A stretch of DNA of 64,000 nucleotides from Didymella arachidicola (lineage: Eukaryota; Ascomycota; Dothideomycetes; Pleosporales; Didymellaceae), in NCBI GenBank assembly GCA_016630955.3, contig CM049993.1:1736001-1800000 (forward strand), given 5' to 3'. Positions within the stretch are counted from its first letter, which is position 1, and the number at the start of each line of letters is the position of its first letter. A program made the translations under genes and the position numbers. Below, in pieces: positions 9,252 to 22,142 of this stretch. The notes beneath the pieces were generated by a model. That model made no database searches. It worked only from the letters and a program-made list of their open reading frames with translations, and was not told the origin of the DNA.

Positions 9252-12200
9252 GGCTGGCGGGCGATCGGCCGGTGGCGGGCTCGTGGGGTAAATTTGACAG
9301 GAAACCTTGGAATGGAGCGAAAGTTCGTGTCGAGAAGCTATGCTAGAAGGTGAGTGACGAGGTAGGTGCGATCGGATGATTACTAATTGCGTACCTGATG
9401 CAATGGAACGTATCGCGATTCTGGAGGGTGCGATGGGCCGAGGTGTTTGTTGGTCGCGAGAAACTTTTACAAGGCGGTCAGCTCAAAAGCGGGACCTCGG
9501 CCCACTCGACGTAGCACAGAAACGCCTTAGCACATTAACGGCATTGTTCGATGGACAGCGTCTCATTGAGAACCCCGAGCATCTCAGCGCAGGTTCGGGG
9601 ACATCAAAGCAAGCGAGTACCTGTAAGGTCGCAAACGTATCTTTTAGGATGCGCATCTCTTCTTGGCATAAGCGCTTGTACAAACAAGCTCTAACGAAAG
9701 CCCACTAAATCTCTGCGGCAGCATAAAGGCTTTTAATAGTGCGATACATCAACAGGCGACATATTGTCCCGCCCACCCTCAAACTAATCACCAACGAAGC
9801 GCTCAAGTACCATAAAACACGTATACACATCGAAGCGTAGACGCATAGTTCAAGGGTCATGCCAGCGAGGTTGTAAACAGCACCGAGGCGGATAACTGTC
9901 CGTCAATGAGAGGTATATTCGAGCAGAGACGCCTGCGATATAGGATAGTCCTACGAAGCCACCTTGACAATGACGACATAGCGACTGAGATGCTCACTGC
10001 ACTCCTTGAGGCAGTATTGCTACTGTACCTCCTCGAAGCCTATGTCAACTGCACTCGAGTCGATACTTCGATTCAGTCCCATCTGGAAGGAAATTTGCTA
10101 TCATACATGCCCTTGAATGTTCGATGCTGGTGGTCAGCTTCTGACCGAATGACATGAATGCTGCTCTTAGAGTTTGCATTCACAGACCTCGCTGGCCCCT
10201 CATTTTAAGATCGGGAGCCATCTGACCCAGTCAGCATGAAGGACAAGATGGACTATGGACTCGTTAGTAAGAATCACTGCCGAGATGAAGTCACTTGTCG
10301 CGGTTCTAGGGACTCCAGCTAAAATGCGCGTCTACCATTGCCAACTATTAGATGGAGGACAGATTGAGTACGAACGAATTCCGGGATTCGAGCGCTTAAC
10401 CCAGCCTGTCTATACGATGCTTCAGTATGCAACGATAATGTCACTGAAGCGGTTGTCGAGAAGCGCCTAGCTCTGCTGTAAGACCACCCTTCAGTTTGTT
10501 CCGAAATCGAATGTCGCGGCATGGCGGTCTTGACGACTTGATATCATAGTCTTCATCAAATCCAAACCGAGCTATTTCAGTACAAGACCACGGACTCTCA
10601 TGTGATGGAGTTGTTCAATGCCTGACCTTAAGCACAAGGACGCGGAACTGCACACTTCTCCGCTCTACGCTGCTGGAGCATGTGGGCTTACCTCACACCA
10701 CGAAAGCTGGCTTCTGGAAGTATAGAGCACTAGTCATGCTAACTCGGGGTCTGAATCTGTATATCTCATTCGAGACACGTTGCAGCAGAAGTGGCGCTCA
10801 GCACAACATGGTCTGAGTTGGCAAAGTCTCCTCAAGGAGATCAAAATATGGAGACTGGTGATTTGACAGACGCGTCAACCTCACCGGGTCTGATCATCAA
10901 CTACTGCCCTACTCGATCCATAACCTCAATTGCGACCTACACCCTTCCATCCCGAGCTTCGATACCTTTACACAAGTCCATCCGGGTGAATGCCGGGTGG
11001 TACGACATCGCTGATCCTCGATAGCAAGCTATGTCGGCCCGTAAAAGTTGTTCTGGCAGTACGAGATGCAGTCACATTGCGCCAAGACATGCTGCTGTCT
11101 GCGGCCTTTCTATTTGTCCAAACGATTCCCTGACGCAAGCTTGCAGCTCGTGGGGCCATGCGATCTTCATCACCATGGGCACTCGAAAGATGAATGGGAT
11201 TGAATGGATCGAACAGTGTGAGAATCGGACAAGGACTTCAACGATTATGTTGATGGTTGACTATATGGAAAGCCCTGTCCCAAGGTTGGCCTGCAATGTG
11301 GTCTTCTATGAGCTCACTTAGGGTGTGACACATTGACATTCTGAGGACTTTTACCTATCCGCTGTCATTATTTAGATCACCGTTACTACATCCTGCTAGT
11401 GAATCTGGCTGACTGACTATGCTCCCAGGCAGCCCGAGTGAGACCATAGTATCAGCGGCAAAGCTGACTAGGACGATCTCATGCTTGTGATCGAAGATCT
11501 TGGTAACCTGAGACCCAGACGATGCCACTGGAGAGATCATGAATCAGTCTTGATTGCAGACGATCAGCACATTTCCGATGCGGGTGCCATCTATTTGCCC
11601 GGACCCTGGCAATTGGAGAAGCAGATTCAGATGTCGCTCGACAAGCCCTGTTTTCAGCTGGTGTGTTGGAACATCAGCAGAAGCTCTAGAAGTAGACGAA
11701 TACGGTTTTCGCGCAGATGACTCCCGAGAGCCTCGCTGTTCGCAATAATGTAGGCCGTGCAACCTTCCAATATTTCGACTTGGCTGTTCCATACATAGCT
11801 CAAAAGCCTATTCAGATTGACTGCGAACTTTATTCTAGGGAGTTTGGCAGAACTATCTGGGGCCAGGACAACACGATAGGCATCCTCCCAAAAGGCACGA
11901 CCACCATCAGACTTACATGGTGCACGTGAGGAGCTGCAGTGATGATTCGCTGACGAAATTAGATTTTGTCTGATCCTCGTTGTCTGGATACCCCTCCTGG
12001 GCCTGGTTCTGCATGGCGTGGAAGTCGTCAACAAGGCAGCACAATGACCCATCCTCGGCGTTCTCAATCGAATGCGAGCCTATCCAGCAGTAGCACATGT
12101 GGCGGTAGCTGAGTCGCAGGGACTTGCATAGTTGTCCGGGTCTCGGAATGCGGGCAGCGCGAGCAAACAAGGCGATGTTTCAGGCGCAAGCACGGCGTGC

Positions 12201-12476
12201 GCTGCACGCATTGAAAGGTTGGCGCCGAGCCTGAGCAAGCCACGCTGCGTCACATTTGCCCAATCACAACGAGCAGAGCAGAAATCCGCAAATTTCCCCG
12301 AGCTCGTACCCCGGACGATCGCGAATGCGCGCCTGTTGTTAAACAAGCGGATCCCCAGGCTCACTTTCACTTGCACCAAACCCCCCTGCTTACCCCCATT
12401 CAAGTATTTCCCTGGACCGTTCTCTTTCTCTTGAGCCCTTTTTCTTCGCCACACTCACTCAATTATTAAAGCAAGT
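9252..12476. other. 3.2 kb intergenic region, no gene recognised
   Basis: Only short frames without motifs, splice structure or codon bias were seen on either strand. The last part (about 12370-12476) contains pyrimidine-rich tracts just before the GH17 start, as in many fungal promoters. Confidence 0.5.
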
Positions 12477-13682
12477 ATGCGCTTTTCCGCAGCACTCAGC
12501 ATCGCCGTGACGCTCGGCTGCACAGCCGCCCAGGGCACCATTCTGGGCTTCAACTCGGGCGCCTCAGACGACAAGGGCGTTGCAAAGACGCAGCAGGACT
12601 TTGAGCGCGAGTTCAAGGCAGCGAAGAGCCTCAGTGGCGCGCCCAGCGACATCCACACCATTCGCTTGTACTCAAACATCCAATGGCAGACGACAGACAC
12701 GCCGATTGCTGCCTTTTCAGCTGCGGTTGCGACCAACACCAGTCTTCTGCTCGGTATCTGGGCCTCGGGCACAGACAACATCGACAACGAGCTCAAGGCT
12801 CTGACGGCTGCTCTCGACGAGCACGGCGACAAGCTGGCCGATCTAGTTGTGGGCATTTCGGTCGGTAGCGAGGATCTGTACCGCGTGTCGGAGCCTGGTT
12901 TGCGGAACAACGCCGGTGTTGGCCAGAACGCCGACACCATTGTGCGCTTCATCAAGGACGCCAAGTCGAAGCTCGCCAGCACGTCGCTCAAGGGCAAGCC
13001 CTTCACTCACGTGGACACGTGGACTGCGTGGGTCAACGGCTCCAACAAGGCCGTCATCGACGAGATCGACTTCCTCGCCGTCAACGCCTTCCCCTTCTAC
13101 GAGGCCGAGCGCGACAACCAGATCAGCAACGCCGGCAGCCTGCTCAGCAGCGCTCTGACTGCCACCGAGGGCGTTGCAGGCGGCAAGGACGTGTGGATCA
13201 CCGAGACCGGCTGGGCCTACACCGGCCCCGCGTTCGGTGCGGCCCAAGCGACCGTCGACAACGCCGGCGAGTACTGGCAGCAGGTGGGCTGCAAGCTGTT
13301 CGGCAAGCGCAACGTCTTCTGGTACACTCTGCGCGACGCCAACCCCGACAACAAGGTCAAGTTCGCCGTCACCGACAACCTCAGCACCACGCCGCGCTAC
13401 AACCTGACCTGCCCGGCCGAGAGCGACGAGTTGCCGTCTCCTGCTCCCATCCGCAGCAACTCGACTACCTCCACCGGCAACGCCACCGGCAGCAGCAACG
13501 AGACCAACAACGACGGCGGCGCCAGCGCTTCGGCTAGCGGCTCAGTCAGCGGCTCAGCCAGCCCCAGCTCCACTGCGCCTGCTCAGAGCACAGGTGCTGG
13601 GTCTTTGATCTCTGTTTCCATTGTCAACTCCATGGCCATGGCGCTCTCTGTGGTCTTTGCCGCTGCGGCATGGGCATTGTAG
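12477..13682 (+). CDS. GPI-anchored GH17 glucan endo-1,3-beta-glucosidase
   Basis: A 401-residue single-exon cell-wall enzyme expected to hydrolyse or remodel beta-1,3-glucan at the cell surface. An N-terminal signal peptide (about residues 1-18, cleavage near TAA-QG) is followed by the GH17 barrel (about 20-312). The two catalytic glutamates are visible: E132 in VGISVGSED (acid/base) and E243 in WITETGWAYTGP (nucleophile). After about residue 318 comes a Ser/Thr/Gly-rich, probably O-glycosylated linker with several N-x-S/T sites, then a hydrophobic C-terminus (about 378-401) preceded by small residues, a typical GPI-anchor signal. The frame is intact. I do not assign a specific paralogue. 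Confidence 0.93.
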   Translation: MRFSAALSIAVTLGCTAAQGTILGFNSGASDDKGVAKTQQDFEREFKAAKSLSGAPSDIHTIRLYSNIQWQTTDTPIAAFSAAVATNTSLLLGIWASGTDNIDNELKALTAALDEHGDKLADLVVGISVGSEDLYRVSEPGLRNNAGVGQNADTIVRFIKDAKSKLASTSLKGKPFTHVDTWTAWVNGSNKAVIDEIDFLAVNAFPFYEAERDNQISNAGSLLSSALTATEGVAGGKDVWITETGWAYTGPAFGAAQATVDNAGEYWQQVGCKLFGKRNVFWYTLRDANPDNKVKFAVTDNLSTTPRYNLTCPAESDELPSPAPIRSNSTTSTGNATGSSNETNNDGGASASASGSVSGSASPSSTAPAQSTGAGSLISVSIVNSMAMALSVVFAAAAWAL

Positions 13683-14491
13683 TTGTGTCGGTGACCTTTG
13701 GCTCGGATCTAGATTTCCTTTCGTCAGTGTACGAGTAGGTTCAGGCGTCAAGTGCTCTCTAATCAGCTTCAGCTGGTGATAATCAATCGATCAAACGACG
13801 CGTCATTTTTCTCATACTTGGCCTGCGTGCTAATGAATCGTGCCGCAGCGTGGACACGGAGACCCATCTTCAGCAAGCGATCAGTGTTGAATCAGTGTTG
13901 AAGAGTCAGTGTTGAAAGATCAGTGTTGAAGCATGGGAGACAGGAAGCTGCGGGACTTTGAGGAAGGCGCGTTGTGGGGCCTGGCGTCGTCACCAGCCGT
14001 GCGAAATGCATCATCCCTGCCTCACCAACACAGCAGGCGCATCCTCCATCGCCAACAATTGCACGCTCAACTCTTAGTCTACCTGTGAAACCTCATCGCT
14101 CGCTCTATGCGTCCACAGTGAACAAGCCGTACATATCAGCGCTTGCTGTTTCTGAAGGCATGTATCTGGATTGTAAGTGAGCAGAGAGAATACATACAGC
14201 CCAGCAGATCACCCTCAGCTAAGAAAAGTAGGGAGCAATCTCTGCCAGTGTTGGTGTCATGATATTGCTTTTTTGTGCGTGTTCTGTGTTTACTTCAATA
14301 TGTCTTCCTTGTTTACCCACGCCGCTGTATCCCCTTCGCCTCTCAGTACGTTGCCGCTATCGTATCTCATCTACCATCTTCCATCCCATCGAGCCTTCTG
14401 CCAAATGTGTTCAATACCTCTCTTCTCTCATTTTCTGGTTGAATGCATGGGCAAATGCATCTTGTGACGCTTCTGCCCCTGAGACCATCGC
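13683..14491. other. Intergenic region between GH17 and small membrane protein
   Basis: No gene recognised. It contains the short tandem repeat described separately and the convergent 3' ends of the two flanking genes. Confidence 0.5.
13879..13930 (+). repeat. Short imperfect tandem repeat, four copies of TCAGTGTTGAA
   Basis: The word TCAGTGTTGAA occurs four times in about 50 bp, with spacers of 0-4 bases. It lies about 200 bp after the GH17 stop. No function can be inferred. Confidence 0.8.
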
Positions 14492-14779
14492 TCAGCCCTC
14501 TCTGTATCCCACACTTGGACCCTTTCCATGTCGAACCCATTGGCTTCTCTTCCCCTCATACGCAAGATTGTCCAGGTTCCTGATTCTCACTTCCGCCATG
14601 TAGGTTGCCTGCGCTGCGGAGACTGGCTTGAAACCGTTGCCGTCTTTCCTGAAGCCGAATGTGCGGTGGATGGCGTACCCGCAGATGACAAGGAATAGGG
14701 CGGCGAAGATGACGATGAGGACGATGACGGAGATGGGTAACGCGTAGCCGGCGTTGTCGCGGGGGATGAGAGCGGGCAT
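14492..14779 (-). CDS. Small single-pass membrane protein, hypothetical
   Basis: A 95-residue frame with a clear architecture: a short N-terminus, one long hydrophobic segment (about residues 13-36) and a basic, hydrophilic C-terminal half with FGFRKDGNGFKP and a Tyr/Arg-rich tail. The charge distribution suggests an N-out/C-in single-pass protein. I do not recognise the family and give no function. The segment length, the lack of stops and the codon pattern argue for a real gene. It is convergent with the GH17 gene. Confidence 0.55.
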   Translation of the reverse strand: MPALIPRDNAGYALPISVIVLIVIFAALFLVICGYAIHRTFGFRKDGNGFKPVSAAQATYMAEVRIRNLDNLAYEGKRSQWVRHGKGPSVGYREG

Positions 14780-15876
14780 GGTGGTAGGCGGTCTTCAGAG
14801 GAGCTGATTGTGTTGTAGCGCGGATAGCAGGGTAGTGACTGACTCTGAGAGATTATTGGACAATCGACCGTTACGCTGTTGAAGTGGAATGAGTGTGTGA
14901 TGTGTTGGAGCTGAACAGAGGAGAGTATGGCGGCTGTGGACTGAATTTACACGACAAAGTGTAGAATGCTCTTGAGCGTGGTGGTTCTCATGTAGTGTCA
15001 AATTGAAGACGAAGACCAGGTAACAAGCACACTCGAGGCTGATTCGAGCGCGACACAGCAGGATATATACGTAACATTCCCTCTTACAGCCTTGCCGAGA
15101 TGAAAATCTGCCGTACCTACCGTTGTCTGTCCCCTTGGTGCCATGATGGTAAGCCGCAGTTCGTAAATTCCCTGATTCGGTAAGGTCTTCCTCTGTATCA
15201 CTACAGAGATTGGTCGCTTCGACAAGCCACGAAAGGTCAGGCCTCCTGGGGAGCATTCCAGCACGTGATTTATGCGAACGAACGAATCAGAAGCCGCAGC
15301 TGAGCGAGCGGGCCAATCAGAGCAGAGTGGAGACGCTGTTGCTATATTCGGTTGCACTGGGCGTGGGCGAGAGAAGAGAGTGTGCTGCATAAGTAGTGAG
15401 TCACGGTGTGAGTTTCTGGATAACACGGTGATGCTCCAGCACCGACGAGTTGTATAGAACACAGGTGGTGGTGACAGGCTAGACCAAAGCTCAAGAGCCG
15501 AGTGTGAGGGTTCCAGGATGTTAGTCAGCCGCGATTTTCGCGTCATGTCTAAGCGGGGCGGGTTCCTGCGTCTCAACGCCCAGAGCATGACACGTGCCTT
15601 AAATTCTCGGAAACGCGGACGCGTACAGGCCGGCCCCGTTGTTGTGCAACCGCCTGCCCAATTGATTTTGCATCCATCTTCGTCCTATTCAGATTGCTCG
15701 CGTTGTTTCGTGTTCTGCAGAGCATTGTGCCTCCGGCGGAGTTCCTTCGACTGCCTGCTCGCTTGCCAATGTGGCCGTGAACGCGCCCTTGACAGCGCCC
15801 TATACAACAGCGAACAATGTCAACCTCGTGAGACGCCTGGAATTCATTTGCGCTCAGTCAATGCATTAGTTTTGCA
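14780..15876. other. Intergenic region, no gene recognised
   Basis: It lies between the divergent small membrane protein and the membrane-protein pseudogene. Only short frames without motifs are present; it should hold both promoters. Confidence 0.45.
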
Positions 15877-17810
15877 ATGCTCCCCAAGTTCTGTGCAGAT
15901 GGTCCACCAGCCGAGCTTGCGTCCGACCCTGACATTTCTGGCATTGGTGTAGGCATCCAACAACATATTGGACATCGCACAGGCTAATTGAAGCTGCAGG
16001 TGACGGTGGCGTACTCTGTTACTGCTGCAATAGCCCTGCTTCTAGTTGTGGCAAACTACATCTTCGTCTACCATCCGGATGCTTCCTCTGCAGCCGAACG
16101 TGAAGGCATCAAGCACGATCACCCCAGTCAGATCAATCCCATTGATAATTATATCCTATATTGGAGACTCGGTAAGCAGGGTGAAGTACGCGGTATCGAA
16201 CGATGGGGTGAACGAGGTTTGCGCATCAGGAACGCGCTCACTCACGTAAGGCCATACCCATACATCCTGTCTGTATAGCTGATTCGAGAAGGCAATGCTC
16301 ACCATGAGCGATTTCCAACTCATCACCGGCCTGTCTATTCTCATCAGCGGTTTTACACAGCTGGACAACGGAATCTCAGCGTATCATTGACAACGACTTG
16401 TGCAGCTTGCGTGGTTTTCCAGCATCACCCACCTCTGTTGTCTTACGGTGTTGAGAAGCTACTTTCGGCGCGACCTTCTTGGCTACTTCTGGAGACTACC
16501 AGGCATGATCGTGCTCATCGTCTTGCTTATCGTCGCATTGATCCTCACGGGCCACTACACATGGGAGTCTGAGACGATCGAGCTCGGCTCGAAACAAAAC
16601 GACCCGATCCGGCCAAGGGCAACGGATCATGCAATTTGCTTCTTCAATCACCATGAAGGCACATGTACCGTGGATGAGTGGTACGGGGTCACCTGTGAAC
16701 AGCTTTTCCAGGCTACCCAGCAGCGTATGGTCCTATCGGCGATCTTTCTGGCAGTCGGAATGTGCAACCGCCTTTGGCATCTCTTTCGACTTCCATCTCG
16801 ACTCTACGTCAATGCACGATCCGCTTGCAGCAATCTCTCAAACTTTGTCCTTACACGTATGTACAGATGGTCTTCGTTGTGGTCACTCTGGTTCTCGTGT
16901 CCCTTCGCATTGTTTGTGTATTATCCCTTTCTTGCCGCATTCTTGGCGGTCAGACTGATGGCTGACATGATCACGTCGAGAGCCTTCGAGGTATGATGGT
17001 TAATTATCAGTTTCATTTGGGGCCTCCTCAACTTGTGGATGCGGCCTACACTCCACGAAGCTGGCACAAACACCTGGACGTTCGGACAGGTGATGGCGCT
17101 GCTCGTTGTCTTTGCACCTCTGATCACGTTGATCGAGGGCTACGTGAAAGGTACGTCCCCTTACTCTGTCTAATCAGAGCGTGAAAGCAACGCTGACATG
17201 AGGTTCAGCCACGCGACAAAACTCCAGGAGTCGTGATCCCATGGCAGATATGGTCGACGGCATTGAGTTTCTACAAGTGGACTCGCGCGCTCCATCTTCC
17301 ATCGTCGGCCTTGTAGCAAAGCCAATTGCCAAGGAAGAAGACATCATCAACCCGAACCCTACCCACGACTACTACAACGACCGCTTCAGCTTCCCGGTTC
17401 TTGTCTACGCAACCTTGTTTGGTGCAGCTGCAACGAGTGCTTTATTATTAGTCGCACTTCGAACCCGAGATATACGCCCGTCTGAGATCATTCAGCCCAG
17501 CTCCAGTACGAGCTTCCGGTTTGTCTTGGTACCACCTCTACCTACCTTGTTGGGATATTTTGTTTTCGGGGTTCTTTTGTCGCTACTTTTTGAGATCAGA
17601 CAACCCAAGAGCACAGTGTACAGAGCTTGGTGCCGCATCTTGCAGTTTTTTGTCTTCGTCTTCTTGTTCATTCTACCATCGTTCAGTTACACCTTCGTTG
17701 TGTACTTATCATACTGCTGCGCGGGCATCTACCTGGTCATGGCGATCCCACACACTGTCAAGAAGTACAAGATGCGAAAAAATGCGGCAAAGGCGCGACA
17801 TGAAATGTAA
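15877..17810 (+). pseudogene. Fungal multi-pass membrane protein, disrupted by two in-frame TGA codons
   Basis: Exon 1 is 15877-15948 (starts MLPKFCADG, ends ISGIG). The intron 15949-15999 has branch site GCTAAT and acceptor CAG. Exon 2 from 16000 holds a transmembrane segment and reaches donor GTAAGC at 16172. The main exon resumes near 16290 with AMLTMSDFQLITG, a signature I associate with an uncharacterised fungal integral membrane family. It runs open to 17150 except for TGA at 16388-16390, where relatives have Trp (YHW-Q), and TGA at 16994-16996. A clean intron 17151-17208 leads to a last exon with three membrane segments, ending 17810. The junction between 16172 and 16290 could not be resolved. 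The function of the family is unknown. Confidence 0.7.
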
Positions 17811-20099
17811 CTTCCGGTTGTCCAACCTGCACTTTGGACGGTATTGGCACAGCCCACGTTTGGTACTTCCAATGCTTGAATGCCGAAGACTGTTGTTTTG
17901 GATGGTATCTTCCTAGGTATATCAGCTACAGATGTAATTTTTAGCGGCGACGATCCCCAGTGAATCCTATCGACGAAGGACTTCGATCTGTCTATCAACT
18001 CTGTCGAACACGCACTTTGCTGTGCACGGGAGAAGATCTTACGGAATCCTGAATCAGGATTGAGGATGGCAGCATCACGGAGAAACCTTTCAAAATTAAG
18101 ATGGCGCACATGCTGAATCAAGCGCATGAGCACATTATCAGAGGCCCGGCTGCGCTCAAGACAAAGTGGAAGATTCGCCAATAAGAGGAGCTCTGAACAC
18201 GCGCCATGAGCTCGCAGATTGATATTGAGATTCAAGAGTTACTTGAGCCGCCATGCCATGTATTGCTACGCGTTTGTGAGCCAGCAATCATCTCAAGGTT
18301 CCAGTGAAGACTGCTGTCCACAGTGACGTCATCTGAGATCCACGTTGTCGGAGCTCGGCACACAGCCTCAAAAGCAAGACCGAACATGTTGCACTTCAGC
18401 AGACCACACGGAACGCCTTGGACTTGGTAAGTGACTGTGCTGTAGTACTTATTCTGGAGATGCGCCGGCACAAGTGCGCGACACACGATTGCTTAATATG
18501 ATCAAAATGACATCTTTGAACGACGGCAAACAAGAGATCGAAAGCGCAGTGACATTGCCGAAAGTACCTCGTAACAAAGAGCCCCCAATATACTACGACT
18601 CAGAGCCCTCAAGCCAGCCGCTGCAGTACTCGCAGGGATCTCGTAAGGACGCTACACGAACCTCAAATGCCGGCAGTGGCGCTTCAGCAGCAACCGTTGC
18701 CGCGATCCTTGCCTACCCTTCTGGCCCACAGCTAAACGACAAGAAAGAAAAAGACACGAGGCCGTGGCGTGAGCGCTGGTGAGACTGGAAAGCATGACCC
18801 CGATCTTGACGGAGGCATGCAAGTGAGCGGGCCTACACTGAATGTGCAAGGTATTGGGATAAAGAATTGGACGAGCATCAACAATCCTCGCTGGGAGAAG
18901 AGGAGGCGATTGAATCATGTTGTGTTGGACAGTACTGTACTAGTTCGAGACCAAGTCGACTCAGTGGATGACCATCGCAGCTATTCTCTCGCCCTGGAGG
19001 TAGTCAGTGACTGCGCAACCACCCGCCCTTGCAACAACACAGAAGGTTCATGACGCAATAAGCATAAATTTTCGACCCATGCTCGAGTCTCCGGTTCTTC
19101 TGCAAAAGAACATCACACCAGCAGTCAACATATCAGAATACGCATTGTTCGCCGGCATCACTCAAATTGGACAGCTTAATAAACCCCGCCTCTCTCCCTT
19201 CCCAGGCTCAAGTTTCATCATTGCTATCAGGGTACTCCTTTCCGACCTTCTCGTTCCCGCTGCTGCCCTCACGACCATCCTGCGTAAGCCAGGACGCAAC
19301 GACACTGTCCTCGTCATCGACGGCGTCAACACCCAGGAGGGCGAGCTCCCTTGCCCTGTGAGCCTGCGACCACAGACACAGAACAGATCGACGTCAATGT
19401 TGCAGACATGCGTATCCGTATTGACAGTGCTTGATTCACGAGCTGTCGAGTTGATAGTAAATTTATGGTTCAATGCTTACGTTACTTTGCTTACTGAACA
19501 GACTCTGCCCCTGAACCGTTGTCTGCTCCTGCCTTGACGTCGTCCTCTGCTCTTTGAATCCATGCCTGTGCCGTTAGGCTTAGCCAACAATACATGGACC
19601 ATGTCACCATGGCAAAGCTGTATGTATATAGACTGGAGCAAGAATTGCTCAGGCTCACTCACACGTCCAGCAACACTGGGTGCTATATGGAATTCACAAC
19701 AAGTTAGTCAGGCGCTGAAGGAGCGACTTTAGAGCCTCAAACATCGCAACTCGTGCTTTGACGTTATACTGGGTCGGTGTAGCTATGTCCCTACTATAAT
19801 AAGTGCCGCGACCCAACACTCGCCACGAACATCACTCCTGCATCGGAGAGAACACATATTTGCTTTCATAACATGCAAACGTGCGGTATAACCCATCAAG
19901 TCACAATGGCGAGGTGTTCTACCCCGCACATCTGGGGTAACATCTGCCGTGCATGCAGATGGTATACCCGGATCGGTATATCCGAACTTTGTTAAGACGA
20001 TGGCTTTGCACAAGCATAGCTGTGCTCACCATAGCTCCTGTGTAGGCTTATCGGTTTCTATCAGCGTTCTTGAGAGCCAAGGGGTACCTTGTTGCAATT
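17811..20099. other. Intergenic region with unassigned short frames
   Basis: A plus-strand frame at 18474-18782 encodes a Pro/Ser-rich segment (start perhaps the internal ATG at 18498) that could be a first exon of an unknown gene, ending near a GTGAGA donor-like site at 18780. Another open stretch near 19190-19370 has no recognisable motif. Neither can be called a gene from sequence alone. Confidence 0.3.
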
Positions 20100-21673
20100 A
20101 TGAGCGCCTCGACTAAACCCGTGCAAAAGGAGCATTTCGAGAACGTTGACCTAGAACACCATGAACAACCACTACAGGACGGCGAGGAGATTGATATTAA
20201 CGATGTTCGGCAGAACAGGCGACTAAACCGAAGGCTTGACCTGCGCGTCCTACCGCTGTGCTGCTGTGTATACCTGCTCAACTTCCTTGACAGGGGTATT
20301 ACTCTCGCTTAAAAGTTTTAATTACCGTGGCCAACACGTCTGACTGCGAACAGGCAACATTGACAATGCTCGCGTGCTCAACGCAGAGACGAACGACGAT
20401 ATGCTCCAAGTGACCGGCTTGACACCGCACGGCTACGCCTTGATTGTCACCCTGTTCTCTGTTGCGTATGCAGTGTTCGAGATTCCAAGCAACTGGGTCA
20501 TGAAGCATTATATTAGACCTTCGATGTAGCTCGGTATCCTACTGTTCGCGTGGGGAGCTCTAACGATCGGCTTTGCTGGTGTCCAGAACACAGCTACTAT
20601 CATTACTTTGAGATTTCTGATTGGAGTTTTCGAGGCAGGCTTCTTCCCAGGCGCGTCATATCTTCCTAAGTTCCCCAGCTGTCATCACAGAGCTAACATG
20701 TGCAGGGATTGTGTACTTCATCACCATATGGTACCGCTGGAACGAGCGCGCCGTGCGCATCGCACTTGTAATCGCCTTCTGCAATCTCGCAGGTGCCTTT
20801 GGCGGTGCGATCGCGTACGGCGTCGGACATATCAACGGCGCAGGCGGCCTCGAGGGGTTCAGATGGCTCTTTATCATCGAAGGAATCATCACCCCGCTCT
20901 CTGCTTTCCTCCTGTGGTTATATCTACCAGACTACCCTGCTTGCGCAAAGTGGCTCACTGCGCCTGAGAAGAAATTCGCCGAAGACCGGTTGGCTGAAAG
21001 GGGCGGTGGCTACAACCAGCAGCATGCAACGCGCAAAGAGATCCTAGACACCTGCTTCAGCCCGCGTATGTTACTACACTACATTGCATACATCGCCGAC
21101 GTCGTACCTCAAGGTTCTTTCACCTTCTTCACGCCCACAATCGTCACAGGCCTGGGTTACGAATCCATCCACGCACAGCTGCTGACCGTTCCGCCGTGGG
21201 TCGTTGGCTTCTTTGTGGCAATCACAATCTCATACATCGTAGACAGATTCAACGCTCGCGGCTGGACAATCACCATCTTCTCGCTCATCGGTGGTGCGGG
21301 CTGGCTCACAGCCGGCCTCCTCCCCGCCGATGCCTATGTGCAGCGTTACGGCTGTCTCTGTCTCGCGGCTGCCGGAGCTTTCCCCTGCGTGCCCTCACTG
21401 ACGAATTGGGTAACATGTAACACGCCTAGTTTTTTGACGTTGCCGTTGGCGATTGCAGTGAACAACTCGTGCGCGGGTATTGGGCAAATTATTGCGCAGT
21501 GGATCTGGAAGAGCAATGAGAGGGCACAGGGATTTCCGACAGGCAACTTTGTGTGTGCGGCGTGCAGCTTTTTGGTCGCAGCGATTGCGGCGATTCTGAG
21601 GATTTGGTATGGAAGGATGAACAGGCTAGAGAGAAGCGATAGTCGTGGTGAGCAGAGAGTTTGGGCGTTGTAG
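20100..21673 (+). pseudogene. MFS transporter, Dal5/allantoate-permease-like, one nonsense codon
   Basis: Three exons can be built: 20100-20295, 20354-20650 and 20706-21673, together 1461 nt in frame (486 residues). Family marks are the N-terminal LDLRVLPLCC..YLLNFLDRGN, the RFLIGVFEAGFFPG motif of the ACS/Dal5 group, YRWNERAVRIA, and SFTFFTPTIVTGLGY in the second half. About 12 membrane segments are expected, for uptake of a small anion or nitrogen compound across the plasma membrane. TAG at 20527-20529 stops the frame at a position where relatives have Trp (PSMW-LG), a single G-to-A change. The second intron (20651-20705) starts GC instead of GT. The rest is well conserved, so the damage is recent or the stop is a sequence error. 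Confidence 0.8.
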
Positions 21674-22142
21674 AGTTTCTACTATTTAGCGCTTCACAGC
21701 ACCTGGATGGCGTGAGATCGAGGACATTAAAAGGCTTGACAGCGTCACTCTTCATCGTTCGATGGTTTTCTCTTTCTCGAGACGGCAATACTTAGCTGGT
21801 GCGGCTTCTACGGCTTCTACGGCTTCTTTGGCTTCTGGGAGACATGGTGCGTGACACCGCGCTCATGCGACACCGGTTGCTGAAATTGTGGCAAGCTGAC
21901 GGGATTCTTATTCGTTCTATACACGAGATGAGCAGGTTTGAACGACTGCCGTGCGAAGCGGAGAAGGTGGCGGCTTCTCCATACGACAATTGACCGCGAG
22001 AGCCTTCTTCCAAAGTTCTTCCAGAAAACCCTCATGACGTCAAATGTCGATCGACATCGAGAGACACTCGCCCCACCAAAACCACCACGCAAACGTGCAG
22101 CCGCTTACAAATGGCGGTTGACGCAGGTGAGTCGTGCTCGAC

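Noticed and set aside
12843..13537. Frames overlapping the GH17 gene on both strands
   Set aside because: They are shadows of a strongly biased coding sequence, Arg/Gln- or Pro/Ser-rich without motifs.
17729..18486. Minus-strand frames downstream of the membrane-protein pseudogene
   Set aside because: One overlaps the last exon of that gene, the others are interrupted by stops and match no family that I recognise.
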